Of a DNA stretch of 64,000 bases, positions 1 to 9,444 are shown piece by piece. How positions within the stretch are numbered: the first letter of the stretch is position 1; each line of letters begins with the position of its first letter. This DNA comes from Actinomadura harenae (GTDB lineage: Bacteria; Actinomycetota; Actinomycetes; Streptosporangiales; Streptosporangiaceae), in NCBI RefSeq assembly GCF_003696215.1, contig NZ_RFFG01000022.1:41700-105699 (forward strand), given 5' to 3'. The position numbers and the translations under genes were made by a program. The notes beneath the pieces are model-generated. The model did no database searches. It had not been told where the DNA came from and saw only the letters and a program-made list of their open reading frames with translations.

Positions 1-1008
1 TCCAGTGCCCGAAGCGCGGCACGGTGCCGGTCCGCGATCATCTCCTCCACTGCCGCGACCGCCCCGGTCGCTGTGAGAAGGTCCCGAGCGCGCTGCGCGC
101 CGTGTTCGTCGAGGGCCGGATCACCGACCAGACGGCGCAGGGCCGTGCGCTGCGCGCTGTCCGAGCGTTCGAGGGCCAAGGCCATCAGCACGGTGGCCTT
201 CCCCTCCCGCAGGTCGTCGAGGTTCGGTTTGCCGGTGTGCTCGCGGTGACCGAACACGCCGAGCAAGTCGTCGCGCAGCTGGAACGCCTCGCCCAGCGGC
301 AGGCCGAACTCGCTCAGCGTCGTGCGCATGCCGGCGTCCGCTCCGGCCAGCACTGCCCCCAGCTGCAAGGGGCGCTCGGCGGTGTACTTCGCGCCCTTGA
401 ATCGGATGATGCGCAATGCCGCGTTCAGGTCGGTGCTCGGCCAGCCGGTGGCGAGCAGGTCAAGATACTGCCCGTACATCAGCTCCGTGCGCATCTCGTC
501 CAGCACCGCCGTCGCCACAGCGAACTGGTCCACGCTCAGGCCGGCAGTGTGCAGCAGCTCGTCGGACCACGCCAGGGCCAGATCCCCGAGCAGCAGGGCC
601 GCATTCGCACCCAGCCGCGCCGCGCTGGGACGCCCCACATGGCGGGCGGCGAGGGCCTCATGAGCGCTGGGTCGGCCTCGGCGGGTGGCGCTGCGGTCCA
701 TGACGTCGTCGTGAACGAGGGCAAACGCATGGAACATCTCCAGCGACACGGCCACCCGAAGCACCGGGCCCTGGTCACCACACCCTCCGGCGGCGCGCCA
801 GCCGGCCACGCACAGCACCGGGCGGATCCGCTTGCCACCGCCCAGCACCAGATCCCGCAGTACATCGGTGACCTCTGCGGGGAAGCATTGCGCGGCCGCC
901 CAAGACGCCTTGGTGTCCAGGAAGGCGGCCAGACGCTCCTCGACGGCGCTCCGCACACCGGCAGGGTCAAACACGGGGGGCGGAGAGTGAGGCGGCGGTC
1001 TTGGGCAT
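1..1008 (-). CDS. Polyprenyl (geranylgeranyl-type) diphosphate synthase, 3' end outside window, possible frameshift near start
   Basis: Isoprenyl chain elongation enzyme (trans-prenyltransferase) condensing IPP with allylic diphosphates. About 324 residues are readable. The first Asp-rich motif DDVMD lies in ALVHDDVMDRSATRRGRPSAH and the second in FQLRDDLLGVFG; GGGKRIRP near the N-terminus is also typical. The strong Shine-Dalgarno GAAGGAGG precedes an ATG at 1008, but that frame (MPKTAASLSAPRV) stops at once. The enzyme frame opens at a GTG at 974. A run of six G at 975-980 lies exactly between: with five G the ATG frame would enter the enzyme. It is therefore either a frameshift (real or sequencing error) or a GTG start with a distant ribosome site. 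The gene continues beyond base 1. Terpenoid, hopanoid or carotenoid supply is possible; the product chain length cannot be read. Confidence 0.85.
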
Positions 1009-1238
1009 GGAACCTCCTTCGACCAGCGAACCCGGGGGCAAACGCACCGATCCGCTCAGTCTGTTCCTGCCCTCGAACACGACACCGCCCCAGGGGGCGC
1101 CAGGAACGTCACCACTGCGCCAGCGCACATCTTGCCCAAACGGTCATTTATATGAGCACACCGCCAACTGCGCGGCCCGATGCCGCTGGTCTGGCCAGCT
1201 GACCGACGTCCTGGTCGGGACGTCAAACTGCCCCTGGC

Positions 1239-2510
1239 TAGTGCGCTGGCTCGGAACGTTCGCCGGGTTGGGTGACACGCCGTCGGGCTTGTCCGGGTCT
1301 GCATGATCTTGCCGTCAGACTCCTGGTGGTGTGGTGTCGACAGGACAGGGGGGCGGGGTGGCGGAGCCGGTGAGGGCTCGGCGGCTGACCGATCATGAGG
1401 GCCGGAAGCTGCAGCAGATCGTGCGGCGGGGTCGGCATGATTCGGTGAGGGTCCGTCGTGCGTTGATCGTTATGGCGTCGGCGTCGGGGACGTCGGTGAG
1501 AGCGATTTGTGAGCTGGTCCAGGCGCATGAGGACACGGTCCGGGACGTGATCCATGCGTTCAACGACAAGGGGCTGGCCGCGTTGGACCCTCGGTGGGCG
1601 GGAGGCCGTCCCCGCCTGCTGGTGGCTGAGGAGGAGGATTACGTGGCGCGGACGGCCTTGACGCGCCCGGAAAAGCTCGGCCGGCCGTTCACGCAGTGGA
1701 GTTTGCGGAAGCTGGTGGCCTACCTGGCCGATAATCGGGTCCGGACGGTGAAGATCGGGCGGGAACGGCTGCGCCGGCTCCTTGCCGAGCGGAGGGTCTC
1801 TTTTCAGCGGACGCGGACCTGGAAGGAGTCCAAGGATCCCGACCGGGAGGCGAAGCTGGACCGGATCGAGTACGTGACCGGCCGTTTCTTCGATCGTTGT
1901 TTCGCGTTCGATCAGTTCGGTCCGTTGTCGATCCGTCCCTGTCATGGCCGTTCCTGGGCGCGGGAGAGGCATCCCGACCGGATCCCGGCGACCTATCACC
2001 GCACTCACGGGGTGCGTTATTTCCACGGCTGCTACAGCCTGGGCGATGATCGGTTGTGGGGCGTCTCCCGCGGCCACAAGGGTGGCGTCAACACGTTGAA
2101 GGCGTTGAAGACGATCCGGGCCGCCCGGCCCGACGGCGCCCCGATCTACATCATTTTGGACAATCTCTCATCGAACAAGACGCCGGCGATCCGGAAGTGG
2201 GCCGAGAAGAGCAAGGTCGAGTTGTGCTTCACCCCGACCAGCGCGTCGTGGGCCAACCCGATCGAGGCCCAGTTCGGACCGCTGCGCAATTTCGTGATGG
2301 GCGGCTCCGACCACCCCAACCACATCGTTCTCGCCCGAAAACTGCAGGCCTACCTCCGGTGGCGCAACGCCAACGCCCGCCACCCCGACGTCCTGGCCGG
2401 GCAACGCCGCGAACGCGCTCGCATCCGGAGCGAACGACAGCAACGCTGGGGCCGACCACACACCCGCGCCGCCTGATCAGCCCCGGCAAACGTTCCGAGC
2501 CGACGCACTA
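1239..2510. mobile_element. IS630-family insertion sequence with TA target duplication
   Basis: Imperfect terminal inverted repeats of about 26-28 bp start at 1241 (GTGCGCTGGCTCGGAACGTT) and, on the other strand, at 2508 (GTGCGTCGGCTCGGAACGTT). The dinucleotide TA sits immediately outside both ends (1239-1240 and 2509-2510), as expected for IS630/Tc1-type insertion at TA. The element is about 1.27 kb and holds one transposase gene. Its right end abuts an IS3 remnant, so it probably inserted into or beside older mobile DNA. Confidence 0.88.
1358..2476 (+). CDS. IS630-family DDE transposase
   Basis: Cut-and-paste transposase of the IS630/Tc1-mariner group, about 372 aa. An N-terminal helix-turn-helix region (SVRAICELVQAHEDTVRDVI) is followed by an RNase H-like DDE domain. 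The acidic triad is visible: D in CFAFDQFGPLSI, D in IYIILDNLSSNKT, and E in ASWANPIEAQFGPLR. The GTG at 1358 is chosen because IS630 proteins usually begin close to EPVRARRLTD; a GTG at 1331 would add nine residues. The reading frame is uninterrupted and the element ends are present, so it may still be mobile. Confidence 0.9.
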   Translation: MAEPVRARRLTDHEGRKLQQIVRRGRHDSVRVRRALIVMASASGTSVRAICELVQAHEDTVRDVIHAFNDKGLAALDPRWAGGRPRLLVAEEEDYVARTALTRPEKLGRPFTQWSLRKLVAYLADNRVRTVKIGRERLRRLLAERRVSFQRTRTWKESKDPDREAKLDRIEYVTGRFFDRCFAFDQFGPLSIRPCHGRSWARERHPDRIPATYHRTHGVRYFHGCYSLGDDRLWGVSRGHKGGVNTLKALKTIRAARPDGAPIYIILDNLSSNKTPAIRKWAEKSKVELCFTPTSASWANPIEAQFGPLRNFVMGGSDHPNHIVLARKLQAYLRWRNANARHPDVLAGQRRERARIRSERQQRWGRPHTRAA

Positions 2511-3382
2511 GCGACCACGGCTGTGCCGGGTGCTCCAGGTCGCCCGGTCCTCGTTCTACCGGTGGCTGGCCGCGGCCCCGGCCCGGGCGGCCCGCCGCCG
2601 GGCCGACGATGTCCTGGCGGCGCGGATCCGGAAGATCCACAAGGCCGGGGACGGCACCTACGGATCGCCTCGGGTCACCGCCGAGCTGCGGGACCAGGGG
2701 CTGGATGTGAATCACAAGCGGGTCGCTCGGGTGATGCGCGAGCGTGGGATCGTCGGGCTGCACCTGCGTAAGAAGGTGCGCACCACGGTGCCCGAGCCGT
2801 CGGCGACCCCGGTCCCGGACCTGCTGGGCAGGGACTTCACCGCCGAACATCCGAACCAGAGGTATGTCGGTGACATCACCCATCTGCTGACCGGGGACGG
2901 GAGATTCCTCTACCTCGCGACGGTTCTGGACCTGGGATCACGCAGGTTGGCGGGCTGGTTGATCGCCGACCACATGCGCACCGAACTGGTCATGGACGCC
3001 CTGCAGGCGGCGGCCCGAACACGCGGCGGCACCCTGGACGGAGTGATCTTCCACAGCGGCAACGGCGCGCAGTACTGCAGCCGCGAGTTCGAGGACGCCT
3101 GCCGCCGGCTCGGGGTCACCCGTTCCCGCGGCAAGGTCGGCACCAGCGCCGACAACGCCGCCGCCGAGTCCTTCAACGCCACCCTGAAACGCGAGACGCT
3201 GCAAGGCGCCCACCGATGGGCCACAGCCCACCAAGCACGCCTGGCCGTGTTCCGATGGATCACCCGCTACAAAACCCGCCGCCGACACTCCACCCTCGGC
3301 CACATGTCACCCATCAACTACGAGAAAACCGCAGGTAGCACCCCTACCGCAGCCTTACAACCGTGTCCACATTCAGGGGCAA
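2511..3382. mobile_element. IS3-family element, left part missing
   Basis: This is the right-hand part of an IS3-type element: it encodes nearly all of OrfB, but OrfA, the first ~20 residues of OrfB and the left inverted repeat are absent. No matching left part is seen beyond the IS630 copy at 1239-2510. The right end is probably close to 3381, where a GTGTCCACATTCAGGGGCA-like terminus occurs; that end is an estimate. Confidence 0.7.
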
Positions 3383-3465
3383 CCCCCGTGGTTCAGCAAA
3401 CCGATCGTGGCGTGTGGGTGGTGCGGTCGGCTCCCGGGATTGGCCTGGTTCGGACACGTTATTGA
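2530..3465 (+). pseudogene. IS3-family OrfB transposase remnant, catalytic Asp replaced
   Basis: OrfB integrase (rve) domain of an IS3 element. Homologous sequence (RLCRVLQVARSSFYRWLA) begins right at the IS630 border at 2511, so the N-terminus is lost; GTG 2530 is only the first in-frame start left. The HTH_21-like region (GTYGSPRVTAELR) and first catalytic Asp (RYVGDITHL) are present, and the catalytic Glu lies in NAAAESFNATLK. The second Asp, normally HSD-x-G-x-QY, reads HSGNGAQY here, a Gly at the catalytic position, which should abolish activity. The frame reads on past the likely element end near 3381 to 3465. Confidence 0.75.
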
Positions 3466-3560
3466 TCTTGCCGTGGTGGGGGTGGTCTCTGAGATTCTGT
3501 GTTGCCGTCGCGCGCTCGGGCCGGGGGCGTCACCGTGCGCGGGCCGACGAGGAGACCTTC

Positions 3561-4898
3561 ATGCGCGTGCGCCGCTTTGGCGTTGTTCTCACTGTCACTT
3601 CGGTCGGTGTGGGTTCGCTGGCATCCGGCACCGCCCTGGCCGCGCTGGCGCGGTCAGGTGTTGTGACGCAGATCGTGGAGACGGCGGCGAGCACCGACCA
3701 TCTCGACTACGACCACCGACAGGTCACGCTGTCGGGAAGGCTGATGCAGCAACAGGCGGACGGGACGCTGGCGCCGTTGCCGGAGCACACGGTCCGCGTG
3801 TTCGCGGGTAACTACTCGCGGGACGAGGCGAGCACCGACGCCGACGGCCGTTTCACGGTCACCATGATCGATCCCGGCTACCGGGTGCTGACCGCCTGCA
3901 GCGACGACGACGACACCTACGCCGAGAGCTGCGCCGACTACCGGTTCACCATCACGCAACGCCCGACCCGGCTCAGCCTGAACCCGCTCCCCGCAAGCTC
4001 CAAGTTGGGCAGCTGGGTGAGCGTGTCCGGGCATGCCGAGGTGCTCACGTCCGCCGGATGGGGTCCGATCGCCGGTGTGATCGGCGTGGCAGCGCTGAAC
4101 TCACCCCTCAACAACCTCGGCGCCATGCGGGTCGAGGCCGACGGCGGGTTCTCCGGCAAGATCCAGATTCGGGACGGCGCGAGCTGGGCGGCGACCCTGT
4201 ACCCCGACGCGTTGGAGTACGACCAGCGGAACTCCACCCCGCCGACGCCGATCCGTACCGTCCACCCGACGTCGACCTGGCTCTATGCGCCGCAGAGCCG
4301 CCCTGTTCCGGGACGGCCGTTCAACTTCCGGGTGTCCACCGATGCCATGCGCTTCCAGGACGCGCAGTACGAACTCCTCGCGCCGTGGCCTTTGCCCGAC
4401 GAGCCGTTCAAGCTGTACTTCCGCCCCGACTCCGGCGGCCAGCCCCGGCTGATCGCCTCGGGCCGGACCGGCCGAGACGGTGACGCCTTGATCGCCCACA
4501 CGCCGAAGGTGGGCGAACGCGGGACATGGTTCGCGCGGATCGACCCGAGCGGCGACCTGACCGGCTCCGTATCCACCAACGTGCACCTGGACGTCCGGTA
4601 CGCCACGACGTTGCGGCTGTCCGCCAAACCCGACCCGGTACGGAAGGGACGCCGACTCACCGCGCATGGGACGCTGCTCGCGCCCGGTGGGAAGGCCCTC
4701 GGCAAGCGCACGGTGAAGATCTACTTCCAGGCGCGCGGATCGAAGAAGTGGGTCGGCATGGCCACCGTCCACACCGACGCCCACGGCGCCTTCACCCGAA
4801 CCTTCACCGCCAAGCAGGACGGCACCTGGCACGCGGCATTCGCCGGCGACACCCTCGACCTGCCCGTCCAGGCCGCCGACTACGTCGACGTCCGCTGA
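3561..4898 (+). CDS. Secreted beta-sandwich (Ig-like/carboxypeptidase-regulatory-like) protein of unknown function
   Basis: A 445-residue predicted secreted protein. ATG 3561 is preceded by GAGGAG at 3549-3554 and starts a signal peptide (MRVRRFG, hydrophobic core, ALAALA). No enzymatic motif is visible. The body reads as repeated beta-sandwich modules: a CarboxypepD_reg-like stretch (TVRVFAGNYSRDEASTDADGRFTVT) near residues 75-105, and a C-terminal repeat of the bacterial cell-surface type (RLTAHGTLLAPGGKALGKRT, then AHGAFTRTFTAKQDGTWHAAF). Such domains usually serve as surface or adhesive spacers. It stands alone between two IS elements, so it may be cargo or a local survivor of rearrangement. 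Confidence 0.75.
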   Translation: MRVRRFGVVLTVTSVGVGSLASGTALAALARSGVVTQIVETAASTDHLDYDHRQVTLSGRLMQQQADGTLAPLPEHTVRVFAGNYSRDEASTDADGRFTVTMIDPGYRVLTACSDDDDTYAESCADYRFTITQRPTRLSLNPLPASSKLGSWVSVSGHAEVLTSAGWGPIAGVIGVAALNSPLNNLGAMRVEADGGFSGKIQIRDGASWAATLYPDALEYDQRNSTPPTPIRTVHPTSTWLYAPQSRPVPGRPFNFRVSTDAMRFQDAQYELLAPWPLPDEPFKLYFRPDSGGQPRLIASGRTGRDGDALIAHTPKVGERGTWFARIDPSGDLTGSVSTNVHLDVRYATTLRLSAKPDPVRKGRRLTAHGTLLAPGGKALGKRTVKIYFQARGSKKWVGMATVHTDAHGAFTRTFTAKQDGTWHAAFAGDTLDLPVQAADYVDVR

Positions 4899-5264
4899 CT
4901 CACCCGCAAGACGCTTGGATGCGCGCCCACGTGGTGAGCAGACTCGCCAGGGCAGAACGACGACGCTGGTACCTCAGATGTATGGGCGACCCGTGTCGGC
5001 GATCGTTTCGAATTCGATCAGGAAGAGCGTTTTGCTCGAGTGAGCCGAACGCCCGGAGCAGGCCCTGGGGCTGTCCACAGGCTGCTGTGTCATGCCCGCA
5101 GTATCACCGAACCCGCCGACAGAATCTCGAGCAGTCATGGGGTTCTGTCGGTGGGGGATCAAGCCCGTTAGCCCAACCCCGATCCCCCTACCCGCCGTCG
5201 TCCTGCCATTCTCGATGACGTGACCCCAGCGTCATGTGCAGCCGGTGAGTGTCGCTGGGGGGAT
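4899..5264. other. Non-coding stretch with one imperfect inverted repeat
   Basis: About 370 bp between the secreted protein and the IS5-type element. I see no convincing gene. An inverted repeat pairs CCGCCGACAGAA (5113-5124) with TTCTGTCGGTGG (5143-5154), 11 of 12 positions matching, with an 18-nt loop. It has no T-run, so it is a weak terminator candidate. Confidence 0.4.
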
Positions 5265-6290
5265 CACTGAGGTTTTCTCTGCAAGATCGATTCGGACAGT
5301 GATGCTTTCCTTGGCATGAACAGGCATGGTCGGGCAGACACGCGGACGCAACACAACGGTCCGTAACAAGCGTGGAGCCCCCCGGTAGGACGGTCTCACC
5401 ACAAGATCTCGTCCACCGCCGAAAGGCTCCACCTGGTCATCTACCCTGCCATGCTCGACGTCTCGCGTGAACTGATCCGGTACGTGGCCGGCCTGCTGCG
5501 CGCCGAACGCAAGGCCCGCGGCACACGGAAGGGCACCCGGGCGCTGAGCTGCCGGGTTCAAGCGGTGTTCGTGATCGCCTGGTTCCGCGACCGGCCCAAC
5601 CTGCACCGGCATGGCAAGGCGTTCGGGATCTCCCAGGCAACCGCCTACCGGTACCTGCACGAGGTCATCGACGTCCTGGCCGACCAGGCCCCGAGCCTGC
5701 ACGAGGCACTCGAACGCGCCGACACCGACGGCGTGACGCACCTGATCCTGGACGGGAAGATATTCGACACCGACCGGTGCCGCCTGACCACCACCAGCGT
5801 GAAGGGCGAACAGATCGATTCCTGGTACTCGGGAAAGACCCACGACTTCGGCGGCAACGTCCAAGCGCTCTTCGAGCCCGATGGCCTCCCGATCTGGACC
5901 AGCGACGTCGAGCCAGGCCACACCGTCGACATCACCGCCGCCCGCGCCCACGTGCTCCCGGCCGCACGCCCCGGCGGCGGGCCCACCACCGATCGGCTGC
6001 CGATCCTGGCCGACCCCGGCTACGACGGAGCAGGCCACGGCGTCCATGTCCCGTTCAAACAACCCGCCGACGACGGCGAACCGCACGTCGACAACCGCAC
6101 CTACAACGCCCTACTGCGCGCCCTGCGCAGCCTCGGCGAACGCGGCTTCGCCCTCCTGGTCGAACGCTGGACCACGCTCCAGCACATCACCCTCAGCCCC
6201 AGCCGGATCGGCGACCTCGTCCGCGCCGCACTCGTCCTGGTCCATTTTGAACACCGCCGGATCACCAGAAAGTCGCTGAGAAAACGTCAC
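5265..6290. mobile_element. IS5-family insertion sequence
   Basis: Approximate terminal inverted repeats pair ACTGAGGTTTTCTCTGC near 5266 with AGTGACGTTTTCTCAGC read inward from about 6290 on the other strand. The ~1.0-kb element contains a transposase frame and a subterminal hairpin (GTGGAGCC at 5372-5379 with GGCTCCAC at 5425-5432) just ahead of it. It shares the subterminal GGTAGGACGG word with the IS5-type copy at 62529-63450. Confidence 0.75.
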
Positions 6291-6356
6291 TACCGCCCAC
6301 ACATGGCCCACGTGGTGCCCCATTGGCGATCCCATCGGATCCGGGTGGGCGGATAG
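5451..6356 (+). CDS. IS5-family (DDE_Tnp_4-like) transposase, runs through the right inverted repeat
   Basis: Transposase of about 301 aa. An HTH-like segment (HGKAFGISQATAYRYLHEV) precedes the DDE domain: D in LILDGKIFDTDR, D in ILADPGYDGAG and a probable E in FALLVERW. Its frame misses the TGA inside the right inverted repeat and reads about 66 bp into flanking DNA to a stop at 6356. In the related copy at 62668-63438 the stop lies inside the repeat, so a late frameshift here is likely; the last ~25 residues (RKRHYRPHM and beyond) are probably not native. The start is uncertain: ATG 5451 has no good Shine-Dalgarno and overlaps the hairpin region. Confidence 0.75.
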   Translation: MLDVSRELIRYVAGLLRAERKARGTRKGTRALSCRVQAVFVIAWFRDRPNLHRHGKAFGISQATAYRYLHEVIDVLADQAPSLHEALERADTDGVTHLILDGKIFDTDRCRLTTTSVKGEQIDSWYSGKTHDFGGNVQALFEPDGLPIWTSDVEPGHTVDITAARAHVLPAARPGGGPTTDRLPILADPGYDGAGHGVHVPFKQPADDGEPHVDNRTYNALLRALRSLGERGFALLVERWTTLQHITLSPSRIGDLVRAALVLVHFEHRRITRKSLRKRHYRPHMAHVVPHWRSHRIRVGG

Positions 6357-6411
6357 CCGCTCAAACATGCAACCTCTATCCCCTACCGGATCGCCGAGGC
6401 GGCAGCTCGGT

Positions 6412-9360
6412 TTACGAGCGATAATGCTTCCCTTCAGCACGTTGATCGGATTCGCTGTTGGGTATCGAACCAGCTCGTTGGCGGCGTGACTCACTCCGTT
6501 CGGCCGCCTGGAGGTCGCGTTTGGCCAGGCCCTCCAAGCCGTGCTCCAGGTGCAGGTCGGCGACGGCACGTAGGGCACGCGACTGGACGTGCAGGTTGTT
6601 GGCCTGCTCTGCGAGATCCATGGCTTCGAACAACAGGGGGTATGCGTCGTCGGAATTGCAGAGCCGCGCGTGCGTCTCGCCGAGGCCTGTGAGAATGTAG
6701 GCCATTCCGAGAGTGTCGCCGATCGTGGCGGCAATGCGAAGGGCGGACCTGAACGCGGAAGCTGCCGCTTCCAGATCGGCTCTTCGGACGAAGTTCTGCG
6801 CCAGATCGTAGTGGACTTTCGCCTGCCCGCACATGTCCTTGCTTCGCTCGAACAGGTCGAGCGACTGCCGCAGTGCTTCGGTCGCCTCGGCCGGTTGGTT
6901 CAGGAACGTCTGGCAGCGGCCGAGGTCCATCCACAGCTCGCCGAGCGTCCGTTCGTTGGCTGGTTTCAGAGCGAAGCCGCGCTTGCAGGCCAGTTGGGCG
7001 GCGAGGTGGTCGCCCCGGAGCCGGTGCGCACCGCTGAGCAGCACCATCGCTGCGGCCTGCCCCTCGATGTGCCCGAGGTTGCTGAACAGCTTCGCCGAGT
7101 GCCGTAGGTAGTTCCCAGCCTCGACATAGTTGCGCAGCACCAGCGCCCGGTAGCCTAGCGAGTGCAGCAAGGTGGCCTCGCCTTCGGGGATGTCCGCCTT
7201 CCGAACCGCCGCGAGAGCGATCGTGTGTGAGCGGTGCCACAGGTCGAAGTAGCCAGCCGTCTCGAGCCCGGCCTGCGGCGCGGCCGCTAGTTCCCAGCAG
7301 CCCTCGCCGAGTCCGACCTCGGCGGCCCGCTGCACCATTTGCGCGATATGCGGCAGCCGCGAGGCGAACCACTCGGCGGCCGAGCCGTCGATCTCCATGG
7401 ATGCGTCGTTTGGGGACCACCGGGGCGTGCTCCCAGCCAGGGCGCGTTCGAGCGGCCCGTGCATCGTCGCATATGCCGCGTCCATCAGGGCCAGCTGCGC
7501 GCCGAGCGCCCGGTTGAGAGCAGCGAGTAGATCGTCCGGGTCGCCGTCGCTCAGCGCGCGTTCGCGTGCGTAGGCCAAGACTAGGTCGTGGATGCGGCCG
7601 TGGAAGTTCGGGGCCGTCCCTGTCACCGTCAGCAGATGCGCCTCGGCAAGCTCGTCCAGCAGGTTCACGACATGGCCGATGGTGCTGTCGGCCAGCGCGG
7701 CGGCCGTCCAATCGCTGACTTCGTTCGCGCCGAGGTGGCCGAGGGCCTGCATCAGCGCCTGCGCCGCGGGCGAGAGGAACTGGTAGCCGAGCTCGAAGCA
7801 GTTGCGGACGTCTCGCCCGTCGATTTCCAGGACGGTCAGCCGACGGTTGATGTCCTCCAGCCGGTCGGCGAGATGCATCAGGTCCCAGTGTGGATGGGTG
7901 GCCAGGCGGGCGCATGCGAGGTCCAGTGCCAAGGGCATGCCGCTGCAAAGCCGGATCAGCCGCCTGAGGTCGGTGTCGTTGTCGGGGCCCGCCGTGCGTT
8001 CGTCCCCGACCCTGTCGGTGATCAGGGTGTGCGCCTCCCTCTGGCTCATCGGGCCGAGGATGATGTGATCACCCCGCATGCCAGCCATCGGGGCGCGGCT
8101 CGTCACAAGGACCGCGCAGTCCGGATCGCCCGGCAGCAACGGCAGAACCTGCGTGGACAGGGATGCATCGTCCAAGACGATCAGTACCCGTTTGCCGGTC
8201 ACTGCGGCGCGGAACACCTCCGCCTTGGCCTCCAGCGCGGTCGGCACCTCCGTCACACCGAGGAAGGCGAGGAACCGGGCGAGGACGTCGCCCGCCGACG
8301 CGGGGTGCGGCTGCGCGCCTGAAAGATAGGCGTAGAGCCTGCCGCCCGGATAGTCGTCCGCGAGCCGGTGCGCCGCCTCGATCGCCAGCGTGGTCTTGCC
8401 GTATCCGCCCGGCCCACTGATCACGACGATCGGCAGGTGGCTCCGGTCGTGGGCGGTCAGAGCTCGTTGGATGAGCGCGAGCTGCTCTGACCGGCCGATC
8501 ATCCCGTGCGGGCGCGCCGGAAGGTTATCCGGGGCGAGGACGCTAGAGACCGGTGGAGCTGTATTGGTGTCCGTGTTGTCTCCCCAGCCAGGGCTCTGGG
8601 TGGACACAGGCGAACGCTGCGAAGGAATTCCGAGCAGATCCGGGTCCATGTTCAGGATGCGGATCTGGAGCTGGCTGAGTTGCGGGGATGGCTCAATGCC
8701 GAACTGCTCGCGGACATGGTCGCGGTAGTCGGAATACACCTCCAGCGCCTCGCTCGTCCGGCCAGAGCGGACCAGCGCCCGCATCAGCAGGCCGCGCGGT
8801 GTCTCCCGTTGGGCGTGATTGTCGATGAGCTCGTACAGCTCACCGATCAGGTCCTGGTGGTGGCCGAGGGCAAGACCAGCGGTGATCTTGCGTTCGAGCG
8901 CGACCAGCCGCATCTCGTCCCACTGCGCGGCGGCGGCCCGGAACACCGTTCCGCCCAGGTCGGCGAGGGCGGGGCCGCGCCACAGTCGCAGGGCGCGTTC
9001 GAGCGTGCGGCATGCCTCGGCAGGATCCTGCCGGTCGGCCGTCCGGACCAGCGCGCGAAATTCGCCCGCGTCCACCAGTTCCGGTTGGACCGCGATCCGG
9101 TAGCCGCTTGGCCGGGTCTCGATCAGTCCGCGCTGCCCGGCGAGTGCTTGACGTAGCAGCTTGGCAGCCGTCTTCGGGGTGCTCCCAACGCTCTCTGGGA
9201 GCTCCGAGTCGTAGAACGCCCTGATCAGCTCCCGTGATGGCACGACCTCGCCTGGATGGAGGAGCAAACGTGCCAGCAATGCCCGCGGTCGCCATCCCCC
9301 GAGCGGCAACTCAACGTCGTTGTCCCAGGCTGTGACCGGCCCCAAGATTCCGAAACGCAA
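6412..9360 (-). CDS. SARP-family regulator with NB-ARC and TPR domains (AfsR-like)
   Basis: Large pathway-type transcriptional activator, about 982 aa. Order: OmpR-like winged helix at 1-90 (RFGILGPVTAWD; PSRELIRAFYDSELPES; RPSGYRIAV), bacterial transcriptional activation domain to ~250 (ALEVYSDYRDHVREQFGIEP), NB-ARC ATPase with Walker A GPGGYGKTT near residue 320 and VLIVLDDA Walker B, then TPR-like helical repeats from about 690 to the end. TTG 9360 is chosen because AAGGAG lies 7 nt upstream and SARPs begin MRFG; a further TTG at 9390 lacks this support. It is divergent from the radical SAM gene cluster at 9642-15651 and is presumably its activator. NTP hydrolysis probably gates DNA binding, as in AfsR. 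Confidence 0.9.
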   Translation of the reverse strand: MRFGILGPVTAWDNDVELPLGGWRPRALLARLLLHPGEVVPSRELIRAFYDSELPESVGSTPKTAAKLLRQALAGQRGLIETRPSGYRIAVQPELVDAGEFRALVRTADRQDPAEACRTLERALRLWRGPALADLGGTVFRAAAAQWDEMRLVALERKITAGLALGHHQDLIGELYELIDNHAQRETPRGLLMRALVRSGRTSEALEVYSDYRDHVREQFGIEPSPQLSQLQIRILNMDPDLLGIPSQRSPVSTQSPGWGDNTDTNTAPPVSSVLAPDNLPARPHGMIGRSEQLALIQRALTAHDRSHLPIVVISGPGGYGKTTLAIEAAHRLADDYPGGRLYAYLSGAQPHPASAGDVLARFLAFLGVTEVPTALEAKAEVFRAAVTGKRVLIVLDDASLSTQVLPLLPGDPDCAVLVTSRAPMAGMRGDHIILGPMSQREAHTLITDRVGDERTAGPDNDTDLRRLIRLCSGMPLALDLACARLATHPHWDLMHLADRLEDINRRLTVLEIDGRDVRNCFELGYQFLSPAAQALMQALGHLGANEVSDWTAAALADSTIGHVVNLLDELAEAHLLTVTGTAPNFHGRIHDLVLAYARERALSDGDPDDLLAALNRALGAQLALMDAAYATMHGPLERALAGSTPRWSPNDASMEIDGSAAEWFASRLPHIAQMVQRAAEVGLGEGCWELAAAPQAGLETAGYFDLWHRSHTIALAAVRKADIPEGEATLLHSLGYRALVLRNYVEAGNYLRHSAKLFSNLGHIEGQAAAMVLLSGAHRLRGDHLAAQLACKRGFALKPANERTLGELWMDLGRCQTFLNQPAEATEALRQSLDLFERSKDMCGQAKVHYDLAQNFVRRADLEAAASAFRSALRIAATIGDTLGMAYILTGLGETHARLCNSDDAYPLLFEAMDLAEQANNLHVQSRALRAVADLHLEHGLEGLAKRDLQAAERSESRRQRAGSIPNSESDQRAEGKHYRS

Positions 9361-9444
9361 GACGTGACTCCTTGTGGCGGACAGGTTCAATTACGCACTT
9401 TACAGAAGCGGTCCATAACATTCAACGGATCCGGCTACCAGAGA

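Noticed and set aside
24..1202. 392-aa open frame on the plus strand opposite the polyprenyl synthase
   Set aside because: It is a shadow: the minus strand carries DDVMD and other prenyltransferase motifs, while this frame is low-complexity Arg/Gln/Pro sequence with no domain.
3363..3560. N-terminal extension of the secreted beta-sandwich frame
   Set aside because: No domain; ATG 3561 begins an obvious signal peptide with a ribosome site.
4974..5162. 62-aa minus-strand frame in the intergenic region
   Set aside because: No ribosome site or domain; overlaps an inverted repeat.
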